Assembly (NCBI GenBank): GCA_947446645.1
Contig: CANFHA010000002.1
Coordinates: forward strand, 248,001-312,000
Reading direction: 5' to 3'
Origin: Chitinophagaceae bacterium
Lineage (GTDB): Bacteria; Bacteroidota; Bacteroidia; Chitinophagales; Chitinophagaceae
Length of the DNA stretch: 64,000 bases
The position numbers were made by a program, and so were the translations under genes. Position 1 is the stretch's first letter. Every line of letters begins with the position of its first letter. Below, one piece after another: positions 17,316 through 27,414 of the stretch. Under the pieces are notes generated by a model that searched no databases, had not been told where the DNA came from, and was given only the letters and a program-made list of their open reading frames with translations.

Positions 17316-18446
17316 TTAGAGGTTGCCTCTCTTTGCCTGTTCGCGTTCTATTGCTTCGAACAACGCTTTGAAGTTACCTGCGCCAAAGCTTTGAGCTCCT
17401 TTGCGCTGAATGATCTCAAAGAAAAGTGTTGGACGGTCTTCTACCGGTTTTGTAAACAGCTGCAGCAAGTAGCCTTCTTCATCACAATCAACCAGTATGC
17501 CCAGTTCTTTCAGCCGAGCGATGTCTTCGTCGATCTTGCCAACGCGGGCAGGCAACTCATCATAATATGCGTCCGGCGGTGCATCCAGGAATTCTACGCC
17601 ACGTGATTTAAGATCGCGGACTGTAGTAATAATATCTTTTGTGGCGATAGCGATGTGCTGTACGCCTTCACCTTCGTAATAGTCCAGGTACTCTTCGATC
17701 TGAGACTTTTTCTTTCCTTCTGCGGGCTCGTTGATTGGGAACTTTACAAAGCCATTTCCGTTGCTCATTACCTTGCTCATGAGTGCAGAATATTCTGTGT
17801 TTATCTGCTTGTCATCAAACGAGAGGATGTTTACAAAGCCCATTATATCTTCATACCACTGTATGGTAGGGTTCATGCGGTTCCAGCCCACATTACCCAC
17901 GCAATGGTCTACATAAAGGAGGCCTGCGTCCTGGGGATTGTAACTGCTTTTCCATTCTTTGTAGCCGGGAAGGAAAACGCCATTGTAGTTTTTGCGCTCC
18001 ACAAACATGTGCACCGTTTCTCCATAAGTGAAGATGCCACTCATGCGCACTTCGCCGTGCTCATCCGTCATGGTTTTAGGTTCCATGTAAATTTTTGCTC
18101 CGCGGCGCACCGTTTCCTCAAATGATTTGTAGGCATCGTCTACCCACAGCGCAAGGATTTTTACACCGTCGCCATGCGTGTATATGTGTTTTGATATGGG
18201 ATTGGATGATTTCAGCGGGGTAGTGAGCACCAGCCTTATTTTACCCTGCTGCAACACATAAGATGCAATGTCGCGCATACCGGTTTCAGGCCCCGCGTAT
18301 GCCAGAGACTGGAACCCGAATGCCGTTTTATAATAGTGCGCAGCCTGCTTGGCATTACCCACATATAGCTCAATATGATCTGTGCCGTTAATCGGTAAAA
18401 AATCTTTTGCCAGGGTCATTTTCTGGCTGGTGGTCATTGAATCCAT
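17316..18446 (-). CDS. hpd: 4-hydroxyphenylpyruvate dioxygenase
   Basis: 376 residues, two vicinal-oxygen-chelate domains. The iron ligands are visible as YVDHCVGNV (His181), VQHIAIAT (His264) and FFEIIQRKG (Glu344). It converts 4-hydroxyphenylpyruvate to homogentisate in tyrosine catabolism. It lies 73 bases downstream of hmgA on the same strand, so the two consecutive pathway steps are probably one operon. Start at ATG 18446; an ATG three codons later is possible. Confidence 0.96.
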   Translation of the reverse strand: MDSMTTSQKMTLAKDFLPINGTDHIELYVGNAKQAAHYYKTAFGFQSLAYAGPETGMRDIASYVLQQGKIRLVLTTPLKSSNPISKHIYTHGDGVKILALWVDDAYKSFEETVRRGAKIYMEPKTMTDEHGEVRMSGIFTYGETVHMFVERKNYNGVFLPGYKEWKSSYNPQDAGLLYVDHCVGNVGWNRMNPTIQWYEDIMGFVNILSFDDKQINTEYSALMSKVMSNGNGFVKFPINEPAEGKKKSQIEEYLDYYEGEGVQHIAIATKDIITTVRDLKSRGVEFLDAPPDAYYDELPARVGKIDEDIARLKELGILVDCDEEGYLLQLFTKPVEDRPTLFFEIIQRKGAQSFGAGNFKALFEAIEREQAKRGNL

Positions 18447-18519
18447 TGCGTTTTTCAGTTGATTGGTTGACTTGTTGATTAGTTTTTACTCCGTTGCTGA
18501 TGGGGTGACTTTGATAAAG

Positions 18520-19680
18520 TTACTCTATCCAGCTATATACGTAGGCATCATCTTCTATGTCTATGGCATCCTTCGTAAGTTTCAGCGGATGGAAGGTATC
18601 TACCATTACCGCCAGTTCTTTTGTGTCTGGCTTGCCTATACTCTTTTCTACGGTGCCGGGATGCGGACCATGTGGTATGCCGGCAGGGTGCAATGTGATC
18701 ATGCCGCGCTCTACATGCTTGCGGCTCATAAAGTCTCCGTCCACATAGTAAAGTACTTCATCACTGTCTATATTGCTATGGTTGTAAGGGGCAGGTATAG
18801 ATAGCGGGTGATAATCGAACAGGCGAGGAACAAATGAGCAGATCACGAAGTTGTTGGCATCGAAAGTCTGGTGGACCGGTGGTGGCTGGTGCACGCGGCC
18901 GGTGATCGGCTCAAAATCATGTATGCTAAGCGCATACGGATATTCGCAGCCATCCCAACCTATGACATCGAACGGGTGATGACCATACCAAATAGGGTAA
19001 AGGAAGCCCTTCTTCTTAACCTGTATAAGGTACTCTCCTTTTTTATCAATAGTCTGCAGGTCTTGCGGCAGGCGAAGATCGCGCTCGCAAAAGGGTGAGT
19101 TTTCAAGCAGTTGGCCGTATTTGCTTAAGTATCTTTTTGGGAATGTAATAGGGCTGAACGACTCAACGATGAACAAGCGGTTGTTCTCATTTTCAAATTC
19201 AACCTGGTAAATGGTTCCCCGGGGAATTACTACATAATCGCCATAGCCGAAGGGGATTTGTCCGTACTGAGTTTTGAGGATTCCGTTACCCTCGTGTATA
19301 AACAGCACCTCGTCGGTATCTGCATTTTTGTAAAATATATTGTCAGTAAGTCCTTTGGTAGGTGCAGCGAGTGTAAGCTGCACGTCGTTGTTAAAGAGGA
19401 CTGTTTTTCGGCTTGCAAGGTAATCTGCGTTCGGCGTTACTTTAAAACCTTTGAAACTGCGATGCTTCAATATGTTTGCTGTAGCAGCCTCGGGAGCAAC
19501 GTTTGTTGGTTCCTCCGCCCTAATAATTTTAGTTGGGGCATGTGTATGATACAGTAACGAGGAGTTAGAAGAAAAACCCTCTGTGCTAAACAGCTGCTCC
19601 GAATACAGTGTACCATCAGGCTGACGAAACTGTGTATGTCGCTTACGGGGAATACTTCCTAACGAATGGTAGTGGGGCAT
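18520..19680 (-). CDS. hmgA: homogentisate 1,2-dioxygenase
   Basis: 386 residues, a cupin-fold ring-cleavage dioxygenase. The metal-site region NHSNIDSDEVLYYVDGDFMSR ... HPAGIPHGPHPG is intact, as is GRVHQPPPVHQTFDA. It opens homogentisate to maleylacetoacetate. It is slightly shorter than proteobacterial enzymes (~430), as usual for Bacteroidota forms. First gene of the probable hmgA-hpd operon; a promoter-like element lies directly upstream. Isomerase and fumarylacetoacetase genes are not in this window. Confidence 0.95.
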   Translation of the reverse strand: MPHYHSLGSIPRKRHTQFRQPDGTLYSEQLFSTEGFSSNSSLLYHTHAPTKIIRAEEPTNVAPEAATANILKHRSFKGFKVTPNADYLASRKTVLFNNDVQLTLAAPTKGLTDNIFYKNADTDEVLFIHEGNGILKTQYGQIPFGYGDYVVIPRGTIYQVEFENENNRLFIVESFSPITFPKRYLSKYGQLLENSPFCERDLRLPQDLQTIDKKGEYLIQVKKKGFLYPIWYGHHPFDVIGWDGCEYPYALSIHDFEPITGRVHQPPPVHQTFDANNFVICSFVPRLFDYHPLSIPAPYNHSNIDSDEVLYYVDGDFMSRKHVERGMITLHPAGIPHGPHPGTVEKSIGKPDTKELAVMVDTFHPLKLTKDAIDIEDDAYVYSWIE

Positions 19681-19703
19681 TGATCAATGTTTGTCCAAAT
19701 TTA

Positions 19704-19735
19704 CAAATTTATCCTAACCTACAGCTATAACTCAA
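19704..19735 (-). promoter_or_regulatory. Bacteroidota-type promoter for hmgA-hpd
   Basis: On the minus strand, TTG at 19735-19733 and TAAATTTG at 19711-19704 are separated by 21 bases, matching the TTG-N19-21-TAnnTTTG consensus. The -7 box ends 23 bases before the hmgA ATG. An overlapping second TAAATTTG lies at 19703-19696. Confidence 0.55.
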
Positions 19736-19904
19736 TTCTATGGGCCATTCAGGCAAATTTAGTGAGAAATACACTACTCACATGCTAAGAATGAATTCCA
19801 GTGGTGGAGGAATAATTGAAGATGCGTACTTTAATTTATTGGTATGGTAAAGTATTACTATGCTGAAATAAAGTATTAAGTTTATCGAAATTTTTTAAGG
19901 TACA

Positions 19905-21740
19905 ATGAGTTTTACCAAAGCACTAGTTTGTTGTCTCTTTTTTGTTTTTTGTAGCGCTTTTTTTTCGCGAGCTCAGAATAGTGCACCCATTACCTATTCA
20001 AAAAAAGAAGTAATGGTGCCCATGCGCGATGGTGTGAAACTCTATACCAAAATATATACACCTGACAATGCGCAAACCAAGCTGCCAGTGCTGCTTATGC
20101 GTTCTCCTTATGTAGACTGGAACATAGGGCTGATAAGTCCGGAACAAGACCCTTATGTGCGGAATATGGCGAGGGAAGGGTATGTGTTTGTGTATCAGAA
20201 TATAAGAGGAAAGCAAAAGAGCGAGGGTGATTTTAAAATGGAGGGGGCATTTGACAAAAATGATTTTACCGTAATAGATGAGGCGTCAGATACGTATGAT
20301 CTTATAGATTGGCTACTGAAGAATACCGATAATAATGGCAGGGTGGGGCAGCTGGGCATATCGTATCCGGGCGAGCTGGCACTGATCAGTGCTATAAAAC
20401 CTCATCCGGCGCTGAAGGCAGTGTCTCCGCAGGGAACGGTAGGGGACTTTTTTCTTGGCGATGACTTTTTCCACAATGGGGCGTTTCGCCTGTCTTTTGG
20501 TTTTGAGTATTCTTATGGAGAAGAGGCCGTGAAGGGAGATACGTCTTTCCCCTTTCCCATGTATGATCTTTATGACTGGTACCTGGACCTTGGGCCATTG
20601 TCGAACGTAAACAAGAAATATTTCCACCACAAAATACCTACGTGGAATGACTTCATCGATCACCCTAACTATGATAGTTACTGGTTAAGCAAGGCCCCAG
20701 TGAATTATTCCGATACTCCGAAGGTGCCTATACTGCATGTAGGCGGCTATTGGGACCAGGAGAATATGAACGGGCCCGAGGCGCTGTATACCAAGATGGA
20801 ACATTATGACCACAAGAACTATAATTATATAGTCCTGGGCCCTTGGTGCCACGGGCAGTGGTATGATTCTGTGGCGAACCACATAGGCGACTACTATACC
20901 TACGGAAATACTGCGGCCGATTTCCAGGAGATTCAGAAAAGATGGTTTGACTATTGGCTGAAAGGGACGGGCGAAGGAAAATTTCCGGAAGCGGAATGCT
21001 ACCAGACCGGATCGAACGTATGGAAGAAGTACAGCACCTGGCCTGATGCATCGGCAAAACCGGAACGGCTATACCTACAGGAAGATAAGGGACTTGCTTT
21101 TGAAAAGCCCGGAAGTAAAGGTGCCGGTTATGACAGTTATATAAGTGACCCGGAATATCCGGTTTGCTACCGGTCCAGACCTATAGAGATAACCTATTCT
21201 GATAGCTCAGACTGGGAAACATGGCTGGTGGAAGATCAGCGTATTGTAGATCACCGGCCTGATGTAGTGACCTACAAATCGGCCTCGCTGGACGGGGATC
21301 TTACCATAACAGGAGACGTGGTCGCGCATCTTTTTGCAAGTACCACAGGGTCAGATGCAGACTGGGTGGTGAAGCTGATAGATGTATATCCCGACCTCTA
21401 TAAAAAGGATATTACTATGAGCCAGTATGAGTTGCCTATAGCTGCAGACATATTCAGAGGGCGGTTCAGGAAAAGTTTCTCAGAGCCACACCCGATAATT
21501 CCGGGAAAGGTGGAGGAATATACCTTCGGGCTGCACCAGGTAAACCATGTGTTTAAGAAAGGGCATAAGATAATGGTGCAGGTGCAGAGTTCGTGGTTTC
21601 CTGTTTTTGATATGAACCCGCAAACATATGTGCCCAATATTTTTCTCGCGGCAAAGAAAGATTTTGTAAAAGCCACTCAAAGCATTTATCACAATAAGGA
21701 GTACGCAACGTACATAGAATTGCCGGTAGTGCGTGAATAG
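19905..21740 (+). CDS. CocE/NonD family hydrolase (S15-type acyl hydrolase)
   Basis: 611 residues with a signal peptide (~1-23, ending SRAQ). The N-terminal alpha/beta-hydrolase carries GISYPG with nucleophile Ser153; VLGPWCHGQW supplies the probable catalytic His region. The C-terminal ~230 residues are the jelly-roll domain of X-Pro dipeptidyl-peptidase/CocE proteins (SLDGDLTITGDVVAHLFAST ... GHKIMVQVQSSWFP). Family members hydrolyse acyl esters, glutaryl amides or X-Pro peptides; the substrate here cannot be told. Expected in the periplasm. Preceded by 224 bases with no gene other than the divergent hmgA promoter. Confidence 0.9.
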   Translation: MSFTKALVCCLFFVFCSAFFSRAQNSAPITYSKKEVMVPMRDGVKLYTKIYTPDNAQTKLPVLLMRSPYVDWNIGLISPEQDPYVRNMAREGYVFVYQNIRGKQKSEGDFKMEGAFDKNDFTVIDEASDTYDLIDWLLKNTDNNGRVGQLGISYPGELALISAIKPHPALKAVSPQGTVGDFFLGDDFFHNGAFRLSFGFEYSYGEEAVKGDTSFPFPMYDLYDWYLDLGPLSNVNKKYFHHKIPTWNDFIDHPNYDSYWLSKAPVNYSDTPKVPILHVGGYWDQENMNGPEALYTKMEHYDHKNYNYIVLGPWCHGQWYDSVANHIGDYYTYGNTAADFQEIQKRWFDYWLKGTGEGKFPEAECYQTGSNVWKKYSTWPDASAKPERLYLQEDKGLAFEKPGSKGAGYDSYISDPEYPVCYRSRPIEITYSDSSDWETWLVEDQRIVDHRPDVVTYKSASLDGDLTITGDVVAHLFASTTGSDADWVVKLIDVYPDLYKKDITMSQYELPIAADIFRGRFRKSFSEPHPIIPGKVEEYTFGLHQVNHVFKKGHKIMVQVQSSWFPVFDMNPQTYVPNIFLAAKKDFVKATQSIYHNKEYATYIELPVVRE

Positions 21741-21780
21741 CCAGTTTTACCTCTGGCAAGTGCAATAATAGGCGAATGAA

Positions 21781-22803
21781 TTACTCCAGCATCTGGCCAA
21801 CCATTTCTTTCAGCAGCTCACGGTCGCTTGCCGTGTTTTTGATTCCAACGGCCATGGTGCTGTATTTGCTCAGCAGCAGGAGGCAACGTTCCACCTTTTG
21901 GAGCGGCCAGTGCTGCGCAGATGCAACAATATTTTTTACAAAATAGGGTGAAACGCCCAGTGCCGCAGCTGCTTCTTTATCGGTTTTGCCACGCACAAAA
22001 TTGGCCTGATAAAGGCGGTTGAAATGGGAGTAAAATGTGCCAATGAGCAGTGGCATTGGTGCTGCTTTTGAATTGGCCAGGAAATAGGCCAGCATACGGT
22101 AGGTTTTATCTCTGTCTCCACTTGTTATAGCCTCAGGAAATTCAAAAACATTGTACTCCTTACTGATGCCAATATATTTCTGGATGATATGCTGTGTCAG
22201 CTCTTTTTCGCCCGGTACATTTATGCGTACTTTTTCTATTTCATTTACTATCCTTTGCAAGTCATTTCCCAGGAAGGTGGCCAGCATTTCGGATTCGCGC
22301 TGGCCTATATGGAAGCCGATCTCTTTTCCGAATGCCTGTATCCACTGCGGTATGCCGTCATCTTTTATTTTATCAGAAGTAAAGCAAAATCCTTTTTCCT
22401 TTATGCGTTTGGAAAACCTGGTCTTCCCGTCCACTTTCTTGCCTGCATGCTCAATGAGGAAGATGGTAGTAGGCGAAGGCTTGTCAATATAGCTGATGAG
22501 TGAGTTGAGTCCTTTGTTTTCTCCGGAGTCGCCCTTTAGTGAAGCGGCATCTTTAAGGATGACCACTTGTTTCTCCGCAAACATGGGAAAACGCCTGCAT
22601 GCATTCACAACATCCGACCATTCAGCATCTTTGCCATAGAGTACTATCAGGTTAAAATCCTTTTCTGCAGGTGTCAGTATCTTGTTCTCAAAAAAGTCTG
22701 TGACCAGGTCGAGGTAATAGGATTCTTCGCCGTCTATGAGATAGACGGGCGCAAACTGGCGCAACTGAAGTGACTGAAATAACTTTTTGAGTTCTGCTGT
22801 CAT
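21781..22803 (-). CDS. holA: DNA polymerase III subunit delta
   Basis: 340 residues, the HolA length. The opening APVYLIDGEESYYLDLVTDFFENKILT matches the family's degenerate P-loop start, followed by RRFPMFAEKQVVILKDA, and the C-terminal region has the family's helical collar domain (ISKEYNVFEFPEAITSGD). It is the clamp-loader subunit that opens the sliding clamp. Monocistronic here; the ATG at 22803 is supported by the absence of upstream homology. Confidence 0.92.
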   Translation of the reverse strand: MTAELKKLFQSLQLRQFAPVYLIDGEESYYLDLVTDFFENKILTPAEKDFNLIVLYGKDAEWSDVVNACRRFPMFAEKQVVILKDAASLKGDSGENKGLNSLISYIDKPSPTTIFLIEHAGKKVDGKTRFSKRIKEKGFCFTSDKIKDDGIPQWIQAFGKEIGFHIGQRESEMLATFLGNDLQRIVNEIEKVRINVPGEKELTQHIIQKYIGISKEYNVFEFPEAITSGDRDKTYRMLAYFLANSKAAPMPLLIGTFYSHFNRLYQANFVRGKTDKEAAAALGVSPYFVKNIVASAQHWPLQKVERCLLLLSKYSTMAVGIKNTASDRELLKEMVGQMLE

Positions 22804-23018
22804 ATTAAATCCTTTCGCACGTTTTCTAAAACAATCAAATAAATAGGGGTAAGCGGGCTGAAAGCCGTGGCGAAATTAAGAAAAAAACGATCGGCGCACC
22901 TTTCAATAATTATCATGGAAAAAAACGATTAAAATACACCATACCTTTACAAGTCGATAACAATAATAATACGTAATAAGCTGGCAAATATGCCTACTTT
23001 GGCGTTTGCAAAGTGTAC

Positions 23019-24428
23019 ATGAACATGTTGAAAATATTCTTGCCTCTTTTTTTATTGCTCTTGTTGGCCCAAAAAGGGCTTGCTCAAGAGGATACTATTA
23101 AAGTTAACCAGCTCAAAATACAATCTCTGAACTTTGCTAAGGAAAACCGGACGGATCCGGGTATAAAGGTTGGTTTGGAATGCCTAACGATGGCCCAGAA
23201 GCTTAAATGGAGAAAAGGAGTTGCCGGTGCCTATTATTGCCTGGCTACCAACTTTATTTATAGGAATGACTACGCTAAGGCTCTTAAATACACACTGGAC
23301 CAATTAAAGCTGGACGATGCCGGTGACAAGAAGGACCTTTTTGCAGGCTATAGAAATGCTGCGCTGATCTATTCCGAACTGCACGAGTATCAAAAGTCGC
23401 TTACGTACTATTTCAGCACGTTGAAGATGGCTGAATCGCTGGGCGATAAGAGTGAGGTTGCGCGAATAAAAGGTAATATCAGCATATGCTATGAAGATCT
23501 TGGAGATTATGACATGGCAATGAACTACCTTTTTGAAGCATTGCATGCAGACAGATTTGTAAATGGCGCGGCGTTCGATCATATATCCACTGAATACCCT
23601 TCTCCGCCAGCCTATGAATTTAAGGTGCTGAAAGTAAAGAAAGAACTGGATCTCCTGGCAGCAGAGGTGCAACTCACTGATGATGGTGGCCATGTTTACA
23701 AAGATCCTTCCGACTCTATGAGAAACAGGGAGTCTTTAATGAAGGCTTCCATTGCCAATTATTTTGCGAAGAAAAAGGCTTCAGCGCAGACAGACGCAGA
23801 ACGGCAGCAGCTAAAGAAGGAAGAGGAGAGCAAGCAGCAGCAACTATCGGCATATTATTCTCAAAAGAACGCAAAGGATTCTATTTTAAACCAGCTAAAA
23901 GAGCAAAAGGCGAAGTTTATAATAGATTCTACACAAAAACAGTCTAACGAAGAGCGTGCCAGGCTGGCGGCCGAAACCAGGCAGCAAAATCAGATCAATG
24001 AGGCAAACTTAAAATCTTCGCGCACATACAGCTATGCTGCGGCCACAGTAGCCTGCCTGCTTGCGGTAATAGCACTTATCTCGATTTTTGCATACCGGCA
24101 GAACCAAAGGGATAATATGATCATCAAGAAGCTGGTGAGTGACCAGGAGCATATCATAGAACTAAGGACAAAAGAACTGGCAGAAACTAACGACAGGCTG
24201 GCGCATGCGAACAAAAAACTTGTGGAGCTGGTACAGTATAATGCCCACAGAATGCGTGAGCCGCTGACGCGGGTAATGGGAGCTATGGCTATGCTGGAGT
24301 ATACCACCCCCGAAGAGTTTTGCCAGGAAATAACCCCGGAAATAAAAAGAGCAGTAAGCGACCTGGATAACAGCATAATGCAGGTGATAACCCTGGCAGA
24401 CGAAACCATAGAGCAGTACGACAAATAG
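23019..24428 (+). CDS. TPR sensor with histidine-kinase-like dimerisation domain, no ATPase
   Basis: 469 residues from ATG 23019 (a GTG at 23013 and an ATG at 23025 are alternatives). Signal peptide ~1-23 ending GLAQ; TPR-like helical repeats ~35-180 (ADRF); a charged coiled coil ~240-335; one membrane segment ~339-358; then a second coiled coil leading to QYNAHRMREPLTRVMGAMAML with a candidate phospho-acceptor His410. The protein ends ~60 residues later: the N, G1 and G2 boxes of a HATPase domain are missing. It could be a phosphotransfer or dimerisation partner of another kinase, or a truncated kinase. The TPR-cyclase gene follows by ~120 bases on the same strand. Confidence 0.8.
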   Translation: MNMLKIFLPLFLLLLLAQKGLAQEDTIKVNQLKIQSLNFAKENRTDPGIKVGLECLTMAQKLKWRKGVAGAYYCLATNFIYRNDYAKALKYTLDQLKLDDAGDKKDLFAGYRNAALIYSELHEYQKSLTYYFSTLKMAESLGDKSEVARIKGNISICYEDLGDYDMAMNYLFEALHADRFVNGAAFDHISTEYPSPPAYEFKVLKVKKELDLLAAEVQLTDDGGHVYKDPSDSMRNRESLMKASIANYFAKKKASAQTDAERQQLKKEEESKQQQLSAYYSQKNAKDSILNQLKEQKAKFIIDSTQKQSNEERARLAAETRQQNQINEANLKSSRTYSYAAATVACLLAVIALISIFAYRQNQRDNMIIKKLVSDQEHIIELRTKELAETNDRLAHANKKLVELVQYNAHRMREPLTRVMGAMAMLEYTTPEEFCQEITPEIKRAVSDLDNSIMQVITLADETIEQYDK

Positions 24429-24546
24429 TATGGTATTTCTATGATGCATAATTGATTCGCTGGCATGGTTTTATTTGTCTGTTCAGTACCCATAGATATG
24501 CGTGGTCTTCGAAAATAGCCACTCGTGTTGTGTAAGGTTTCTGCCT

Positions 24547-26556
24547 ATGACGCACTTTGTACGCTATCTTCTATTTTACTGTTACAGGAATTCAACCTTG
24601 ATTGTCCTTTTTTGTTTTTTATCTGTTAGCTCCTTCGCGCAGAAAAAGCAAGGTAGTCGGCTTATAGACTCTTTACTGATACGCGTACCAGAGACAAGAG
24701 AAGACACCAATAAAGTGCGACTGCTTTTACGCATAGGCGATGCATACATTGAGTGCGCACATGACAGCCTGAATGCAGCTTACTACCTGAAGCGTGCTAA
24801 AGTGCTTGCTGAGAAGCTGGGTTTTCTGAATGGAATTAAAGAAACCAATTGCGAACTTTTTGCGCTATACCGCCTGCAGAATAATAACGTAAAGGCAATG
24901 GATTGCCTGTTTACCAACGCAGAACTGTGCCGTCAACATACGATGGCGGCCGGTGAAGCCGAGTGCGAAAGTAAGATCGCAGCGGGCTATTTGTCGCTGC
25001 ATATAACGGATAAGGCCCTGGAATACTACTTTGTGGCACTAAAGAAATATGAGGCTCTGGGCGATACTGCCGGGATGGTAAACACGTGGTATAATCTTGC
25101 CAACGAGATTTATATTCCCTCTAAAAATTATGCGGGTGCCGTAAAATATCTAAGTAAAATGATAGCGTATTACAAAAGGCTGAACTCAGACAAGGGTGTG
25201 GCGCTGGCGTATAATGCACTTGCGCAGATTTGCGTGGAGACAAAAGACTATAACAAGGCGCTGAAGTACTATGACCAGTGCTATGATATATTTACTCATT
25301 ATGCCGGTTCAGGAGAAGCAGGCAGGAGCTATAAAGTAAAGGCGATAAATATAGTTGGCAACATAGGGAAGGTGCACCAGGCAAGGCAAGAATATTTAAA
25401 AGCCATAGAGTGCTATAACAGGTGCTACAATGAAGGGAAAGCAATAGACCTACCTGAGCATACCTGGCTAATGTATATGGGTGAGGTGCTGGTAGACGTG
25501 GTTAAAGACAGTGTTCATAATGTGCCAACCGATGAGTTTTTTCCTGCCGGAAATTCCGCCCGGCTGCAAAAGGCTATAGGTTTCCTTGATTCTGCATTGG
25601 TATCATACGGTGGCAGAACAGAAGTTGCGGAGGAGATTTATACCTATTTGTCTGACGCGCTGAATATGTCGGGCAGATATAAAGAGGCGCTGGAAGCATA
25701 CCGGGAGGCTATAATAAAGAAGGACAGTGTTTTCTCTGCAGACAAGGCAACGCGGCTGGCTGCTGTAGATAACAAGCGGGTGATTGACCTTAAGGACAAG
25801 GAAATTGAACTAGGGAACATGGTGGTTTCGAAGAAGAAAAAAGAAGAATTTCTCTATGCTTCAGGGCTCATATTACTTTCCGTATTGTCGGTATCTATAT
25901 ACACTGAGCGGAGGAAGGCGGAGCGTGAACGGAAACGCTCAGATAATCTATTGCTAAATATACTCCCCTCGGAAGTGGCTGAGGAGCTTAAAACTACAGG
26001 CAATGCAACCGCCCGGCAGTTTGACAATGTGACGGTTCTCCTCACGGATTTTGTTGACTTCACCAAGGCAAGCGAACGCATGAGCCCGCAGGAACTGATC
26101 AACGAGTTAAATGTCTGCTTCAAAGCATTTGATGGGATAATCGGCAAATACTATATAGAAAAGATAAAGACCATTGGGGACGCATACCTGGCGGTGGCAG
26201 GCCTGCCGGTTGCCCATCCGCTGCATGCTGAGCGGGCTGTGAGAGCGGCATTAGAGATTTGTCACTTCATGCATGAGCGGAGAAAAATGCATGGTGAGCA
26301 TACGTTTGAAGTGACGGTGGGGCTACACAGCGGTGGAGTAATAGCGGGTATTGTGGGCTGAAAAAATTTTGCGTATGATATTTGGGGGGATACCGTAAAC
26401 ATTGCTGCACGCATGGAGCAAAACAGCGTAGGTGGTAAAATAAATATTTCAGAAACGGTGTATGACCAGATAAAAGATAAATTTAATTGCATGTACAGAG
26501 GTGAGATACACGCAAAAAACAAAGGTGCTCTTAAAATGTATTACTTAAGTTGTTGA
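24547..26556 (+). pseudogene. TPR-class III nucleotide cyclase interrupted by in-frame TGA
   Basis: ATG 24547 gives a signal peptide ending SSFAQ (a GTG at 24502 is a longer alternative, used for residue numbers here). TPR-like repeats span ~75-410, a membrane segment ~452-467, then a class III adenylate/guanylate cyclase domain: LLTDFVDFT (metal Asp516), KTIGDAY (Lys556, Asp560). The frame hits TGA at 26359-26361 right after GVIAGIVG, then continues in the same frame as KNFAYDIWGDTVNIAARMEQ to a natural TGA at 26554-26556. The downstream part carries the base-recognition Asp and transition-state Asn and Arg, so the truncated product should be inactive. A single nonsense change, a sequencing error or readthrough are the options. 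Confidence 0.85.
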
Positions 26557-26586
26557 TTTGTAACCCCAGGTTACTGGTGGTATTAT

Positions 26587-27312
26587 CTAATCGGTGATAA
26601 AGATGGGTTCTAAGTCAATCTCGTTAAGGGCTTTCAGTTTCAGATACACTTTTGCCGAGGTGAGCACATCCTGAAGACAATAGCGGCCTATGCGTGGCAG
26701 ATCTTTTTCGTTCCAATAAACATTGGCTACCTGGCTACCGTCAATATCTCCCTTGGGCGAGGGAATGCCAAAAACAGCTGCCAGTAACGAGAGTGAGGTA
26801 AAGTTTTTGAAATCGCCAAATTTCCACATTTCCATCGTATCAAGATGCGAGACTTCCCATGGTTTTTTACCCGCCACCTGTAGCTGCTCGGGAATAGGAA
26901 TGCCATTAATCAGCATTCGCCGGCAGAGGAATGGCATATCAAATTCCTTGATGTTGTGCCCACAAAATCTGATGTCGCGGTAGTGGCTGGAGAAGCGCTT
27001 TACTACCTCGCAAAAGTCCTTTAACAAAATTTTCTCATCATCGTTTACCAGCGATTTTAGCCGCATTTTCCAGGTATTATCCTGTTGTTGCAGGCTGCCA
27101 AAACCGATGCAAACGACTTTTGCGAATTCGGAATAAACGCCCGAGCGCTCTCCGAAAAGCGTTGCCGGGTCAGGGTTTCCGTCATTTGAGCTTTTAATTG
27201 TTTTTGATTTCCGGTTCCATTCTGCCTGCATGGGTTCTGTTAGTAAACCGTATTCAGGCACTATTGGCACAGTTTCTATATCAATAAACAAAATCCCTTT
27301 TAGTTGCTCCAT
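26587..27312 (-). CDS. predicted 3'-5' exonuclease, DnaQ-like PolB type
   Basis: 241 residues. The exo motifs of the DEDDy superfamily are visible: ILFIDIETVP (DxE, ~8-17), FCGHNIKEFDMPFLCRRM (motif II) and a late YCLQDVLTS (motif III, ~210-222). This is the stand-alone family related to the proofreading domain of DNA polymerase B. It probably trims single-stranded DNA in repair. It ends 31 bases from the convergent cyclase gene. Confidence 0.87.
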   Translation of the reverse strand: MEQLKGILFIDIETVPIVPEYGLLTEPMQAEWNRKSKTIKSSNDGNPDPATLFGERSGVYSEFAKVVCIGFGSLQQQDNTWKMRLKSLVNDDEKILLKDFCEVVKRFSSHYRDIRFCGHNIKEFDMPFLCRRMLINGIPIPEQLQVAGKKPWEVSHLDTMEMWKFGDFKNFTSLSLLAAVFGIPSPKGDIDGSQVANVYWNEKDLPRIGRYCLQDVLTSAKVYLKLKALNEIDLEPIFITD

Positions 27313-27336
27313 TCTAAAAGTTGTATATTATATTTG
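27304..27336 (+). promoter_or_regulatory. promoter-like element for the coiled-coil gene
   Basis: TTG (27304-27306) and TATATTTG (27329-27336) are 22 bases apart on the plus strand, near the TTG-N19-22-TAnnTTTG consensus, and lie 78 bases before the ATG at 27415. The -33 element overlaps the start of the divergent exonuclease gene. Confidence 0.35.
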
Positions 27337-27414
27337 CGCAAACTTAATTCAATTAGATTAAGACAAAAGTAAACTAACCCACTTTATAATTAACCACACA
27401 AAAGAAAGTAAGTT

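Noticed and set aside
26359..26361. TGA read as selenocysteine
   Set aside because: The family position is not a conserved cysteine and no selenoprotein-type hairpin was recognised just downstream; nonsense mutation or sequencing error is simpler.
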